A DNA stretch of 21,823 bases from an uncultured Prevotellaceae bacterium (GCA_900315105.1 OMXX01000063.1:1-21823), one strand, 5' to 3'. Shown: positions 14,016 through 21,627, numbered from the stretch's first letter. Numbers and translations are program-made. Notes: generated by a model not told the origin, from the letters alone.

Positions 14016-15629
14016 ATGACAAAAGAAGATATACTGAGATTAAGAGACACGGCTGAACAGACTAGAGTACAGTTCAAGGAACGTGTAACTCGCGACAACA
14101 AGTATGACGTGAGTTGCGAGATGGTGGCACAGAGCAATTCGCGTGGCGGCATGATTGTAGTGGGTATTGACGACAAGACAGGACGCATTAATCCTCTCTC
14201 GTTTATTGAGGTGCAAGAGACGACGAACTTGTTGGGGAGTTTGGCATCGGAAGGTGTGGTTCCACAGATTCTGCTTGACATCGAGAATGTTCAGATGGAT
14301 GGTGGTGTCATTGTAGTGGCTACTGTCAAACAAGGAAAGAACAAGCCTTATCGTGACAGCAAGGGTATCGTGTGGGTAAAACAGGGCGCAGACAAACGCA
14401 AAGTGTTTGACAATGCAGAACTGATAGCCATGCTGATGGAGAACGGACAGATGCATCCTGACAGCATGCCTGTGAATGGCACCAGTATCAAAGATTTGGA
14501 TGAGAATACCTTGCGGGACTATCTGCTCAACCGGTTCCGCAGTGATTTTGAGCGACAGCAGTTGTCCATAACAGAAATGAGGCATAGGAGTCTTGACGAG
14601 ATTGCTGGTATTCTTAGTCAAACGCCAGAGGGCATCTTAAAGAACAATGGTCTGATATTAGAGGATGGTACATTGACAGTGGCTGCTTTAATGCTGATGG
14701 GAAGATACCCTCAACGTTGGTTACCTGCATTTACTGTTAGATGTGTCAGTTTTGTGGGTAACAGCATTGGAGGCACGGAGTTCCGTGATAAGAGTGGAAA
14801 TGATGCAGATGGCAATGCCGTACACTTGTACAACTATATCATTTCATTCCTGACCAGGAATCTTCGCAGGAAGCAAGTGGAAAAGGACTTTAACAGTCAG
14901 GGCGAGTTGGAGGTCTCAACCGCCAGCTTGTCAGAGATTGTCACGAATGGCATCCTACATCGCTCGTATGTGATAGAAGCACCATTGCGGGTGTTCATCT
15001 TCGACAACAGAATTGAGATTCATAGTCCGGGATTGTTGCCAGAAGGTGTCAGCATGGAAAGCATTAAGCATGGCGCATCTGTGCCAAGGAACAAGTTGCT
15101 GTTCAATCATGGTATCAACTTGTTGCCATACACTGGTGCAGGAAGTGGCATCACCAGAGCCTTGAAATTTACTCCAGACATCAAGTTCGTGAATGACGAG
15201 ATGCTTAATGAGTTCGTGGTAACGGTAGAGCGCAGAAATGTAGGAGAAACCGATGCTAAAAATGATAGAGATAGTGATAGAGAAGACAGAGATAAAAGAG
15301 ACGAAGAAGGCAGAGATAACTCATTGTCTTCGAAGTATATAGAAAATAATAAGGCTACAAAAAGAGACAATGATGGAGCCGAAGAAACCGAAGATAGAGC
15401 ACGTGTGGTTCGCACTCCTTATAAGCAGTTGCCAAGTGTTCAAAAGGACATCATCCATTTTTGTGCTATCCCAAGAACGGCAAAGGAAATCATGGACCAC
15501 ATAGGCTACTACAACAATTCTAAGAATATGACCACGTATGTCAGACCATTGTTGGAGATGGGATATTTAGAGATGACTGAACCTGACAAACCCCAAAGTA
15601 AGAATCAAAAGTATCGGAAAGTAAGATAA
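14016..15629 (+). CDS. AlbA_2 (Schlafen-type) / RecG-like ATP-binding protein with winged-helix C-terminus
   Basis: A 537-residue protein. Residues about 12-130 form the AlbA_2/Schlafen DNA-binding domain (EQTRVQFKE, SNSRGGMIVVGIDDKTG, VWVKQGADKRKV). Residues 300-405 match the HATPase-like C-terminal part of this COG2865 type: LSEIVTNGILHRSYV, LRVFIFDNRIEIHSPGLLPEG, and GAGSGITRALK. A low-complexity linker of D, R, E and K follows (about 412-460), then a winged-helix-like end (468-530). The group is often annotated as a transcriptional regulator or RecG-like helicase, but it has no helicase motifs. Some relatives occur in defence settings. It is the first gene of a set with the next two (22-base gap, then a four-base overlap). 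Confidence 0.85.
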   Translation: MTKEDILRLRDTAEQTRVQFKERVTRDNKYDVSCEMVAQSNSRGGMIVVGIDDKTGRINPLSFIEVQETTNLLGSLASEGVVPQILLDIENVQMDGGVIVVATVKQGKNKPYRDSKGIVWVKQGADKRKVFDNAELIAMLMENGQMHPDSMPVNGTSIKDLDENTLRDYLLNRFRSDFERQQLSITEMRHRSLDEIAGILSQTPEGILKNNGLILEDGTLTVAALMLMGRYPQRWLPAFTVRCVSFVGNSIGGTEFRDKSGNDADGNAVHLYNYIISFLTRNLRRKQVEKDFNSQGELEVSTASLSEIVTNGILHRSYVIEAPLRVFIFDNRIEIHSPGLLPEGVSMESIKHGASVPRNKLLFNHGINLLPYTGAGSGITRALKFTPDIKFVNDEMLNEFVVTVERRNVGETDAKNDRDSDREDRDKRDEEGRDNSLSSKYIENNKATKRDNDGAEETEDRARVVRTPYKQLPSVQKDIIHFCAIPRTAKEIMDHIGYYNNSKNMTTYVRPLLEMGYLEMTEPDKPQSKNQKYRKVR

Positions 15630-15651
15630 GACTAAAAGGAAGCGTACTATT

Positions 15652-15906
15652 ATGGCCAAACTACTGGAAATCGACGAGAAAGAACTGCTGACTATATGGT
15701 TGGCAGATAAGGTGGGCTTTGCCAGTGATTTGGTGAGTTCGACTATAAAATATTGGTTTAGTGTCCAAGCTATAAGACTGCCAGATGGACATGTTAGTGG
15801 TATAGCTAGTGGTACAGTTAGTGGTATAGTTAGTGGTATAGTTAGTGGTATAGTTAGTGAGCCTGTTAACTATCTTTCAGAAAAAGGGTTGAAGTTTGTG
15901 AAATGA
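15652..15906 (+). CDS. Headless remnant of an XRE-family regulator with a repeat tail
   Basis: The 84-residue frame begins MAKLLEIDEKELLTIWLADKV. From memory this matches the segment right after the helix-turn-helix in XRE regulators common beside restriction-modification genes in Bacteroidota (pattern LAELL..DE.ELLTLWLADKV). The DNA-binding half is missing; in-frame codons before the ATG (TKRKRTI) could be a little more of the old protein before a stop at 15622. The second half is a run of GIVS/GTVS units encoded by a 12-base tandem repeat (15793-15860). The start is two or three residues into the homologous segment and may be newly acquired. It overlaps the next gene by four bases. Function, if any, is unlikely to be DNA binding. 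Confidence 0.6.
   Translation: MAKLLEIDEKELLTIWLADKVGFASDLVSSTIKYWFSVQAIRLPDGHVSGIASGTVSGIVSGIVSGIVSEPVNYLSEKGLKFVK
15793..15860 (+). repeat. 12-base tandem repeat, about 5.5 copies
   Basis: Units of GTTAGTGGTATA: 15793-15804 exact, 15805-15816 with two changes, 15817-15828, 15829-15840 and 15841-15852 exact, then the partial GTTAGTGA from 15853. It lies inside the reading frame and adds four residues per copy, so copy-number change keeps the frame. Confidence 0.95.
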
Positions 15907-17333
15907 CTATCTGGCAAATCATACTAATCATCTGTGGGGCAATTACTGCAATTGCCTTTATCATCGCGCTTATTGGACTTCTTTTAGATGATAAGAAGTT
16001 TAAGGACAGGGAATGGTGGATGTTGCTTGCAATGCTCATAGTTATTCCAATTGTAATAATCGGAGGGTTAATGGAGTTACTGGAATACCTTTCTGAGGTA
16101 TGGAAAGATGGCGGATTCAGAAAGCACTATCAATTAATAAAGGAAAGGAAGGCAGAGTATGAGGCTGAGCAAAAAAGAAAGCAAGAGGAAAAGGTTGAAT
16201 ACAACATTAAACGAACAGCTTATCTTAACGGTTTGCTGACTAGAGATGAATTGCCAAGACTCGATGGGGTTCATGAGTTCGAATTCGAAGACGAAATGAA
16301 CCTTTCTGTTGATTACGATGCAGAGGTTCGTGAAATTGTGTATGTCGAAAATGAATATTGTGAGTCTCTTAATAGTTTCTTTATCAGACATAAAGACTTG
16401 CGCCTTTACCATATGTACAAATTCGTGTATCTTCCCAATTTCAGTACGGAGTTGAGCTGTGGGGAACTGGCCAGGTATATTTCACCAAACTTGCCCGCGG
16501 AGGAAAGGATCAAAATTGAGATGGATTCATCTTATCCAATTAAGTATCTTTGGTATCCGGAAAATGCGAAAAACATTCAGCACGGCATGATGTTTTTCAG
16601 AAGTTATAGTGACTATTACGGTATTAAATATATTAAAGGAGAGTATTTTCACCTGAAGGAAGGAACTGATGAGGAAATTATTGAACAACTTAGGCAGATA
16701 GTAAAGGATGTACATTCTCTCCATGCTCATGCTGCATTATATTGTAAGGTAGACACAAACGATGAAGAGGATAGTTCTGAGGAACATACTGATGAGTATG
16801 CTGACGAACTATTTGAGAGAGTAAATAATGACCCTGAGATTGCAATTATCGTAAAGGAAGTGCGTGAAAGGGTGAATGCACTACGAGAACGTGGTATGGC
16901 AGAAAAGCTGATTCAAAGAATTATCCACCTTGAACCTAAATTAAGTCGTTTGGTGATTACTAAGGACTTGCGCATTATGCTACCCGATTACAATAATATG
17001 GAGATAATGCTTGAACCTATCAACAAGGCGGTGTTCCTGTTGTTCTTAAAGCATCCAGAGGGAATAGTTTTTAAGCATTTACCTGATTATAGGAAGGAAC
17101 TGGCAGATATCTATCAAATGATAAAGCCTTTAGGATTGAATGAAAGGGCTCTTCAGAGTATTGAAGATGTAACCAATCCGCTTCTGAACTCCATCAACGA
17201 GAAATGTGCTCGTATTCGAGGGACTTTTATCTCTCAGTTTGATGAAGACCTGGCACAACATTATTATATAGATGGTCCTCGTGGCGAGGCCAAGAAAATT
17301 AGCCTGCCGCGCGATTTGGTAGTCTGGGAATAG
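15903..17333 (+). CDS. Membrane-anchored hypothetical protein
   Basis: A 476-residue protein with two N-terminal transmembrane helices (about residues 5-27 and 38-60), then a basic and acidic coiled stretch (73-98) and a large soluble domain. The C-terminal part (about 345-476: LVITKDLRIMLPDYNN, then IMLEPINKAVFLLFLKHPEGI) looks like a conserved core that I have seen in unnamed Bacteroidota proteins, but no function is known to me. An acidic linker EEDSSEEHTDE near 288-298 divides two domains. The start ATG overlaps the previous stop (ATGA, 15903-15906). It could place the AlbA_2 protein's signalling at the membrane, which is inference only. Confidence 0.7.
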   Translation: MTIWQIILIICGAITAIAFIIALIGLLLDDKKFKDREWWMLLAMLIVIPIVIIGGLMELLEYLSEVWKDGGFRKHYQLIKERKAEYEAEQKRKQEEKVEYNIKRTAYLNGLLTRDELPRLDGVHEFEFEDEMNLSVDYDAEVREIVYVENEYCESLNSFFIRHKDLRLYHMYKFVYLPNFSTELSCGELARYISPNLPAEERIKIEMDSSYPIKYLWYPENAKNIQHGMMFFRSYSDYYGIKYIKGEYFHLKEGTDEEIIEQLRQIVKDVHSLHAHAALYCKVDTNDEEDSSEEHTDEYADELFERVNNDPEIAIIVKEVRERVNALRERGMAEKLIQRIIHLEPKLSRLVITKDLRIMLPDYNNMEIMLEPINKAVFLLFLKHPEGIVFKHLPDYRKELADIYQMIKPLGLNERALQSIEDVTNPLLNSINEKCARIRGTFISQFDEDLAQHYYIDGPRGEAKKISLPRDLVVWE

Positions 17334-17427
17334 GAATAGGGCTGAGGTGAGATGTCTGAAGTCTGATGGTTGAAGGAAGAGGGAAGAAGGAAGAGGACTT
17401 GTGGATTGCATTTTTTTCCTCTTTTTC

Positions 17428-17458
17428 TTTGTGCATTAAAAAAAAGTTCCTATATTTG
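17428..17458 (+). promoter_or_regulatory. Promoter of the MNT-HEPN pair
   Basis: TTTG at 17428-17431 and TATATTTG at 17451-17458 are 19 bases apart, a near-ideal match. Transcription should start near 17465, so the ATGs at 17479 and 17489 both lie in the leader. Confidence 0.75.
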
Positions 17459-17480
17459 CAGGGTGAATGAATTGCTCAAT

Positions 17481-17506
17481 GTCGCAAGATGAAGTCGCAA
17501 GATGAA
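17481..17506 (+). repeat. 13-base perfect tandem duplication at the antitoxin start
   Basis: GTCGCAAGATGAA occurs at 17481-17493 and again at 17494-17506 with no mismatch. It includes start-codon bases of the MNT gene and changes which ATG is in frame. Confidence 0.95.
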
Positions 17507-17782
17507 ATATTAAGTTTGATGAGACGTTACAAATCGACGGCTCAGAAAAAATATGGGATGACGAAACTCGGCATCTTCGGTTCTGTGGCTCGTGGAGAAC
17601 AAACCGACAAAAGCGATGTTGATGTCTGCTACGAAGGTCAGGCTCCTTCTTTGCTAACCTTAGATATGATTCAGACAGAACTTGAGCAATTGCTTGATTG
17701 TAAAGTTGACCTTGTCAGAGTGCGCGACAATATGAATAGTTTATTGCGTCAAAGAATCATAAGGGATGGAATATACGTTTGA
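17489..17782 (+). CDS. MNT-type nucleotidyltransferase antitoxin (MntA-like)
   Basis: A 97-residue minimal nucleotidyltransferase. The signature GSVARGEQTDKSDVDV (31-46) supplies the GS loop and catalytic Asp43 and Asp45; Asp74 in KVDLVRV is the probable third acid. Relatives called MntA add AMP groups to a tyrosine of their HEPN partner and so silence it. The stop overlaps the start of the HEPN gene by 17 bases, the normal arrangement of such pairs. The start at 17489 (MKSQDEIL) lies in the first copy of a 13-base duplication; without it the protein would begin MSQDEIL from the ATG at 17479. As it stands, the 17479 ATG opens only an eight-codon frame. Confidence 0.88.
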   Translation: MKSQDEILSLMRRYKSTAQKKYGMTKLGIFGSVARGEQTDKSDVDVCYEGQAPSLLTLDMIQTELEQLLDCKVDLVRVRDNMNSLLRQRIIRDGIYV

Positions 17783-18137
17783 TAAAGAGATTGCTCTTGA
17801 CAGTCTTAAGAAAATTAAGGCGATGTTGGAACTTATTACTAAAAGGGCCAAAGTCGTTAAAACTCCCGATGATTTTTTACGTTCTTCAGGTGGTATGATG
17901 CGCCTTGACGCCATCTGTATGAACTTAATAGCTCTTGGTGAAACAGTCAAAGGTTTGGATAAACAAACGAATGGCCAGTTGCTGAAAAATTATCCAGACG
18001 TATATTGGAGGGGAGCGATGGGAATACGTGACAAGATTTCGCATCACTATTTTGAAATGGACACTGATGTCGTCTTTCAAACCCTTGAAAAAGGATATCC
18101 CCACGATGAAACCTGTTGTCGAAAAAATGATAGTTGA
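17766..18137 (+). CDS. HEPN toxin (HepT-like), C-terminus frameshifted
   Basis: A 123-residue HepT-like protein. RDKISHHYF near 92-100 has the R-x4-H-x-Y RNase motif: arginine and histidine for cleavage and the tyrosine that MNT partners modify. The core is complete, but after TLEK the frame reads GYPHDETCCRKNDS and stops at 18137. Reading one base further on gives DIPTMKPVVEKMIVDLSKE and a stop at 18151-18153, which is what a HepT C-terminus looks like. One extra G at 18093-18094 explains it. The last helix is therefore lost, which may weaken dimer formation or toxicity, unless this is a base-calling error. Confidence 0.85.
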   Translation: MEYTFDKEIALDSLKKIKAMLELITKRAKVVKTPDDFLRSSGGMMRLDAICMNLIALGETVKGLDKQTNGQLLKNYPDVYWRGAMGIRDKISHHYFEMDTDVVFQTLEKGYPHDETCCRKNDS

Positions 18138-18187
18138 TTTAAGCAAGGAATAATCTTTCATTTTCACAAGCCTTGTGGGGCGAAATT

Positions 18188-18238
18188 GTTTGGTTGCAGA
18201 GTTAGAAATGGCTAACTTCGCAACCAAACTTAATTTTG
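18188..18238 (+). terminator. Long hairpin, probable terminator after the MNT-HEPN pair
   Basis: 18188-18205 and 18212-18229 pair over 18 positions with a two-base internal mismatch and a six-base loop AAATGG. TTAATTTT follows the stem, which fits an intrinsic terminator though the T-run is broken. TAATTTTG (18231-18238) also fits a -7 box, but no -33 element is spaced correctly and the next ATG is only seven bases away. Confidence 0.55.
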
Positions 18239-18244
18239 GTGACT

Positions 18245-18670
18245 ATGAAGGATTTTGATTACATTTTGCAACAGGCAAAGAAGGCGTATTATTCAGGATG
18301 GAATGATGTAGAGTTAAGGAAGTGCGTGGATATGCTGCCAGGCATTTCACGACAGGAGTTGGTATTGCTGTACAGCAGCAGGTGGTTGTCGCATGACAAG
18401 CCTCTCAAGGATAGCATTTTCCATCTGCTGTTCGATGCTCGTATCGAAGAAAGGGATAAGAAGATAAAGGCGATGAACGTAGATGAGCTGATAGAGAACC
18501 TGAAGGATGAGAATGGTTATGGGAAGTTCATCGTCATTGAAATGAAGGAGCGTTTCGATACGTTGGAGGATGCTGACAAGATGAAGATTATCAACACCTT
18601 GTTGGCTACGACCAAGGCTAACAAGAGCTGGGCAGAGGGGAAACTAAAGAAGATGGATAGCGAGAAATAA
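18245..18670 (+). CDS. Hypothetical protein, first gene of the dnaB cluster
   Basis: A 141-residue, highly charged, mostly helical protein (MKDFDYILQQAKKAYYSGWND, then ELRKCVDMLPGISRQELVLLYSSRW). I do not recognise it. The ATG at 18245 is preferred to upstream GTG/TTG codons because those fall inside the hairpin tail. It ends five bases before dnaB, so it is probably co-transcribed with it. No signal peptide or metal-binding motif is visible. Its codon use is similar to dnaB's. Confidence 0.7.
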   Translation: MKDFDYILQQAKKAYYSGWNDVELRKCVDMLPGISRQELVLLYSSRWLSHDKPLKDSIFHLLFDARIEERDKKIKAMNVDELIENLKDENGYGKFIVIEMKERFDTLEDADKMKIINTLLATTKANKSWAEGKLKKMDSEK

Positions 18671-18675
18671 CGGTT

Positions 18676-20193
18676 ATGCCTGAAGAGAGAAGAACATATC
18701 AGCGTAAGGGACAGCAAGTTGCATCGTCTCTTGAATATGCCCACGTGCAGCCTCATGCCTCTGAGGTGGAGAAGGCTGTGCTTGGAGCATTGATGATAGA
18801 CAAGGACGCCTTTATGGAGATAAGCGACAGGTTGGTTCCTGAGAGTTTCTATGAGCCAAGAAACCAAATGGTGTATGACGCCATTCGCAATCTCAGCATA
18901 GAAGACAGCCCGATAGATGTGCTGACTGTGACGGACAAACTTGCAAAGATGGGTAAGCTGGAAGAAGTGGGTGGCCCTGGATATATTGCGGAGTTGAGTT
19001 TGAGGGTAGCCACTTCTGCCAATGTGGAGTATCATGCAAACATCGTAGCAGAGAAGTATCTGTCACGACAGATGATTCAGTATGTCAACGTGATCGGAAA
19101 GAAGGTCTATGACGAGTCTTATGATATCAAGGACGTGATAGACGAAGCAGAGGGTACGCTGTTTGAGCTGTCGCAGAAGAACATGAAGAAGGATTACTCT
19201 GTGTTGGCTCCCATCGTAGACAAGGCTAAAGAGACGATCATGCGGGCCTATGCCAATAAAGGTGAGTTATCAGGAATAGCATCAGGGATAACGGCTCTGG
19301 ACGAAATGACGTTAGGTTGGCAGAACTCTGACTTGGTGATAATTGCAGCTCGTCCTGCTATGGGTAAAACGGCCTTCGCCCTTTCGATGGCAAAGAATAT
19401 TGCAGCAGACCAGAAAATTCCTATGGTGTTCTTCTCACTGGAGATGTCTGATGTACAGTTGACAAACCGTTTGATATCGAATGCCTGTCAGATTGAGGGC
19501 ATGAAGTTGGTGAGTGGGCAGTTGGATGGGCCAGACTTGCTGCGACTGGACAAGAAGATTCAGAAGCTGATGGATGCTCCTTTGTATATTGACGATACAG
19601 CGGGCTTGTCTATCATGGACCTGAGGTCAAAGGTGCGCCGTTTGGTAAGGGAGCATGGCGTGAAACTGGTGATGATTGACTATCTGCAGTTAATGACAGC
19701 CAGTGGCATGAAGTTTAACAGTCGCCAAGAGGAAGTGTCGCTCATATCCCGTTCACTGAAGGGATTGGCAAAGGAGCTGAATATCCCTGTCTTGGCATTA
19801 AGTCAACTGAACAGAAATGTAGAATCACGTAACGGTGCAGAAGGGAAGCGCCCGCAGTTGTCAGATCTTAGAGAATCGGGAGCAATCGAGCAGGATGCAG
19901 ACATGGTGATTTTCCTGCATCGACCAGAGTATTTTGGAATTAGGATGAGTAAGGACGGTTCTATTGACTATCAAAACAAAGCAGAGGTGATCATCTCGAA
20001 ACACAGAAAAGGTGCAACAGGAATCGTCTTGACGAAATTTCTTGGTGAATATACACTCTATGACGATCTTGATGAAGAAACGAATCTTCCTCCATCAGCA
20101 GGTGGAGAGTTTCGTGATGTGCTCTTTACGAAAGAAGAATATGATCCATTTAAAATGGCAGCAATAGATGGCTATCGAGGAGGTGATTCATAG
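18676..20193 (+). CDS. dnaB: Replicative DNA helicase DnaB
   Basis: A 505-residue hexameric 5'-3' helicase of the replication fork. The N-terminal collar (residues 28-130: SEVEKAVLGALMIDKDAF, then PGYIAELS) is followed by the RecA-type motor (190-460). That motor has Walker A ARPAMGKT (225-232), Walker B VMIDYLQLM (332-340), the sensor ALSQLNR (374-380), DLRESGAIEQDADM (397-410), and the arginine finger in SKHRKGATG (441-449). Length is normal for the family. It is the second gene of a likely operon, and its end overlaps the next gene by 26 bases. Whether this is the only chromosomal dnaB or an accessory copy cannot be decided here. No intein is present. Confidence 0.95.
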   Translation: MPEERRTYQRKGQQVASSLEYAHVQPHASEVEKAVLGALMIDKDAFMEISDRLVPESFYEPRNQMVYDAIRNLSIEDSPIDVLTVTDKLAKMGKLEEVGGPGYIAELSLRVATSANVEYHANIVAEKYLSRQMIQYVNVIGKKVYDESYDIKDVIDEAEGTLFELSQKNMKKDYSVLAPIVDKAKETIMRAYANKGELSGIASGITALDEMTLGWQNSDLVIIAARPAMGKTAFALSMAKNIAADQKIPMVFFSLEMSDVQLTNRLISNACQIEGMKLVSGQLDGPDLLRLDKKIQKLMDAPLYIDDTAGLSIMDLRSKVRRLVREHGVKLVMIDYLQLMTASGMKFNSRQEEVSLISRSLKGLAKELNIPVLALSQLNRNVESRNGAEGKRPQLSDLRESGAIEQDADMVIFLHRPEYFGIRMSKDGSIDYQNKAEVIISKHRKGATGIVLTKFLGEYTLYDDLDEETNLPPSAGGEFRDVLFTKEEYDPFKMAAIDGYRGGDS

Positions 20194-20437
20194 GGCAGTG
20201 GTATTGCACCAGACGATAGAGATAGAGTATTGCACCAGAAATGGTAAGATATATTCATTTCATATCTCTGACATTGCTTATTCTCGTCGGTATGGTGGCA
20301 TGTATATTGAGGCGTTTTGTCTGGAAGTGGAAGAGGATCGCACTTTCAAGATGAGTAGAATCATGAGTGTGAACAGTCACTCATTCTCTCGGATATTCTG
20401 GAACCAGATAGGTGATGATTTTAAAAGAATATATTAA
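20168..20437 (+). CDS. WYL-domain-only small protein
   Basis: An 89-residue protein made almost only of a WYL-like domain: RAVVLHQTIEIEYCTRNGKIY, then ISDIAYSRRYGGMYIEAFCL and FKMSRIMSV. WYL domains are Sm-like beta barrels that bind ligands, often nucleotides or nucleic acid, and usually sit behind a helix-turn-helix, which is absent here. Its start lies 26 bases inside dnaB, so it is translationally coupled. The start at 20168 gives a short helix before the barrel. WYL domains sense signals in several defence systems and also modulate helicases; a role at the fork with DnaB is possible but inferred. Confidence 0.7.
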   Translation: MAIEEVIHRAVVLHQTIEIEYCTRNGKIYSFHISDIAYSRRYGGMYIEAFCLEVEEDRTFKMSRIMSVNSHSFSRIFWNQIGDDFKRIY

Positions 20438-20439
20438 TT

Positions 20440-21012
20440 ATGGTTTGGCATATAATAATTCTTACAATTATTGTGGTGGTCTTCAACATCTGGCGCTACT
20501 ATCATGAAAATGATTGCGATGATATCATAGAGCCGGAAACCCAGAACAATGAAGTAAATGAAACTTATATGGAAGAGACGATTAGTACAAGGCAATTGGC
20601 TTTAAGAACCATTGAGAATATCGGGAGTGAGCCTAAATACGATGAAACAGGACGCATTCAGTTTGAGTATCAAGGCATAGTATTCCTAATGGAGGCGGAC
20701 AATGAGTGTTTGTTTGTGAATTTGATTTGGCCATGGTGCCATCATTTCTCCAAGTTCGATATTGATGAGTTTGCAAGGGTTCGACAGGTAGTCAACGAAA
20801 TCAATGTGCAAGGGACAGTTTCTGTCGTTTATACGTTAGCAGATTCTGACGATGTGGCATTGCACATCAAGAAACATTTCTTGTTGGTGCCACAGATTCC
20901 AGAAGTGGAGGAATACTTAAGAATGATCCTGAACAGTTTCTTCAGAACGGCACGGATGTTGGAACTGGAGATAGAAAAATGCAGAATGCAGGAGTGTGAA
21001 CAACAAGTTTGA
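20440..21012 (+). CDS. Membrane-anchored YbjN-like protein
   Basis: A 190-residue protein with one N-terminal transmembrane helix (about 2-19, VWHIIILTIIVVVFNIW), an acidic linker, and a soluble domain (about 50-185) resembling the YbjN/secretion-chaperone fold. Features are IENIGSEPKYDETGRIQFEYQGIVFLMEAD and a following set of strands and helices ending in ILNSFFRTA. The function of YbjN-like proteins is poorly known. It begins two bases after the WYL gene stop, so it belongs to the dnaB cluster. The assignment rests on pattern only and could be wrong. Confidence 0.6.
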   Translation: MVWHIIILTIIVVVFNIWRYYHENDCDDIIEPETQNNEVNETYMEETISTRQLALRTIENIGSEPKYDETGRIQFEYQGIVFLMEADNECLFVNLIWPWCHHFSKFDIDEFARVRQVVNEINVQGTVSVVYTLADSDDVALHIKKHFLLVPQIPEVEEYLRMILNSFFRTARMLELEIEKCRMQECEQQV

Positions 21013-21023
21013 GAATAATTCCG

Positions 21024-21031
21024 TAACTTTG
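21024..21031 (+). promoter_or_regulatory. -7 box before the exported hypothetical gene
   Basis: TAACTTTG at 21024-21031 fits TAnnTTTG and lies 26 bases before the ATG at 21058. The only upstream TTTG (21008-21011) is too close (12 bases), so the -33 part is not convincing. It makes the in-frame GTG at 21031 an unlikely start. Confidence 0.5.
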
Positions 21032-21057
21032 TGGCAGAACTTAAAAGCAATAAATAC

Positions 21058-21627
21058 ATGAAGAAACTATTGATAGTGATTGCGATAGGATTAGTAGCAG
21101 GGTTGGTGTATTACTGCACGTATGACGAGGGATACCACATCAACGATTGGACGTGGCATGAAAAAGAAAAACATGTCATCGGATGGGAACATACCAACAC
21201 AATAGATATTGGGAATGGATTGTTTAGTGTGGAGTACCCTGATATCTTTGTACCTGACAGCAGCGACAATCTCCATAGTAGATTGCTCTTGGTGGATACC
21301 ATTGGCAAGGGGATGGAGATGATAGTCTATTCACTGAAGAATAGCGAAAAATGGGATGCTGAGACGACAGCAGAACTGATTGCGATGGCGAGAAGTGAGG
21401 AGAATGGGGACTCTATCATGATGCGAGATATGCACGAGGGGTATTTCTATCTGAAGGGTGAGACAGTGGAGGGTGACTACCGATTTTATGAACAGTATGT
21501 GGTGGAAGAGGAAAGAATCTATATTCTTGCTCTGCGCTACCCAACAATAATAGAAGAGGAAATGGAACGGCTCTTCCTGTTAGTGCATGATTGGAATCCG
21601 AAATTGATATCCTCGCAAGCCTTGTGA
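21058..21627 (+). CDS. Exported or membrane-anchored hypothetical protein
   Basis: A 189-residue protein starting MKKLLIVIAIGLVAGLVYYCTY, a signal or anchor segment with a cysteine at residue 19 that is not in a clear lipobox. The rest is a soluble alpha/beta domain (IDIGNGLFSVEYPDIF, then RFYEQYVVEEERIYILALRYP) resembling small exported proteins that read as strand-rich folds; I cannot name it. The ATG at 21058 is chosen over an in-frame GTG at 21031 that overlaps the promoter box. It lies between the dnaB cluster and ftsZ with its own probable promoter. Confidence 0.7.
   Translation: MKKLLIVIAIGLVAGLVYYCTYDEGYHINDWTWHEKEKHVIGWEHTNTIDIGNGLFSVEYPDIFVPDSSDNLHSRLLLVDTIGKGMEMIVYSLKNSEKWDAETTAELIAMARSEENGDSIMMRDMHEGYFYLKGETVEGDYRFYEQYVVEEERIYILALRYPTIIEEEMERLFLLVHDWNPKLISSQAL

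Noticed and set aside
14040..14621. 193-codon leftward frame opposite the AlbA_2 gene.
   Set aside because: The forward strand encodes a clear domain there, and the leftward protein has no sensible pattern.
15793..15860. Regular repeats that might be read as a CRISPR array.
   Set aside because: Units are 12 bases, head to tail, with no spacers, and lie inside a reading frame.
18517..19035. 172-codon leftward frame opposite dnaB and its neighbour.
   Set aside because: It lies across the conserved dnaB N-terminal coding region and has a His/Arg/Leu-rich shadow composition.
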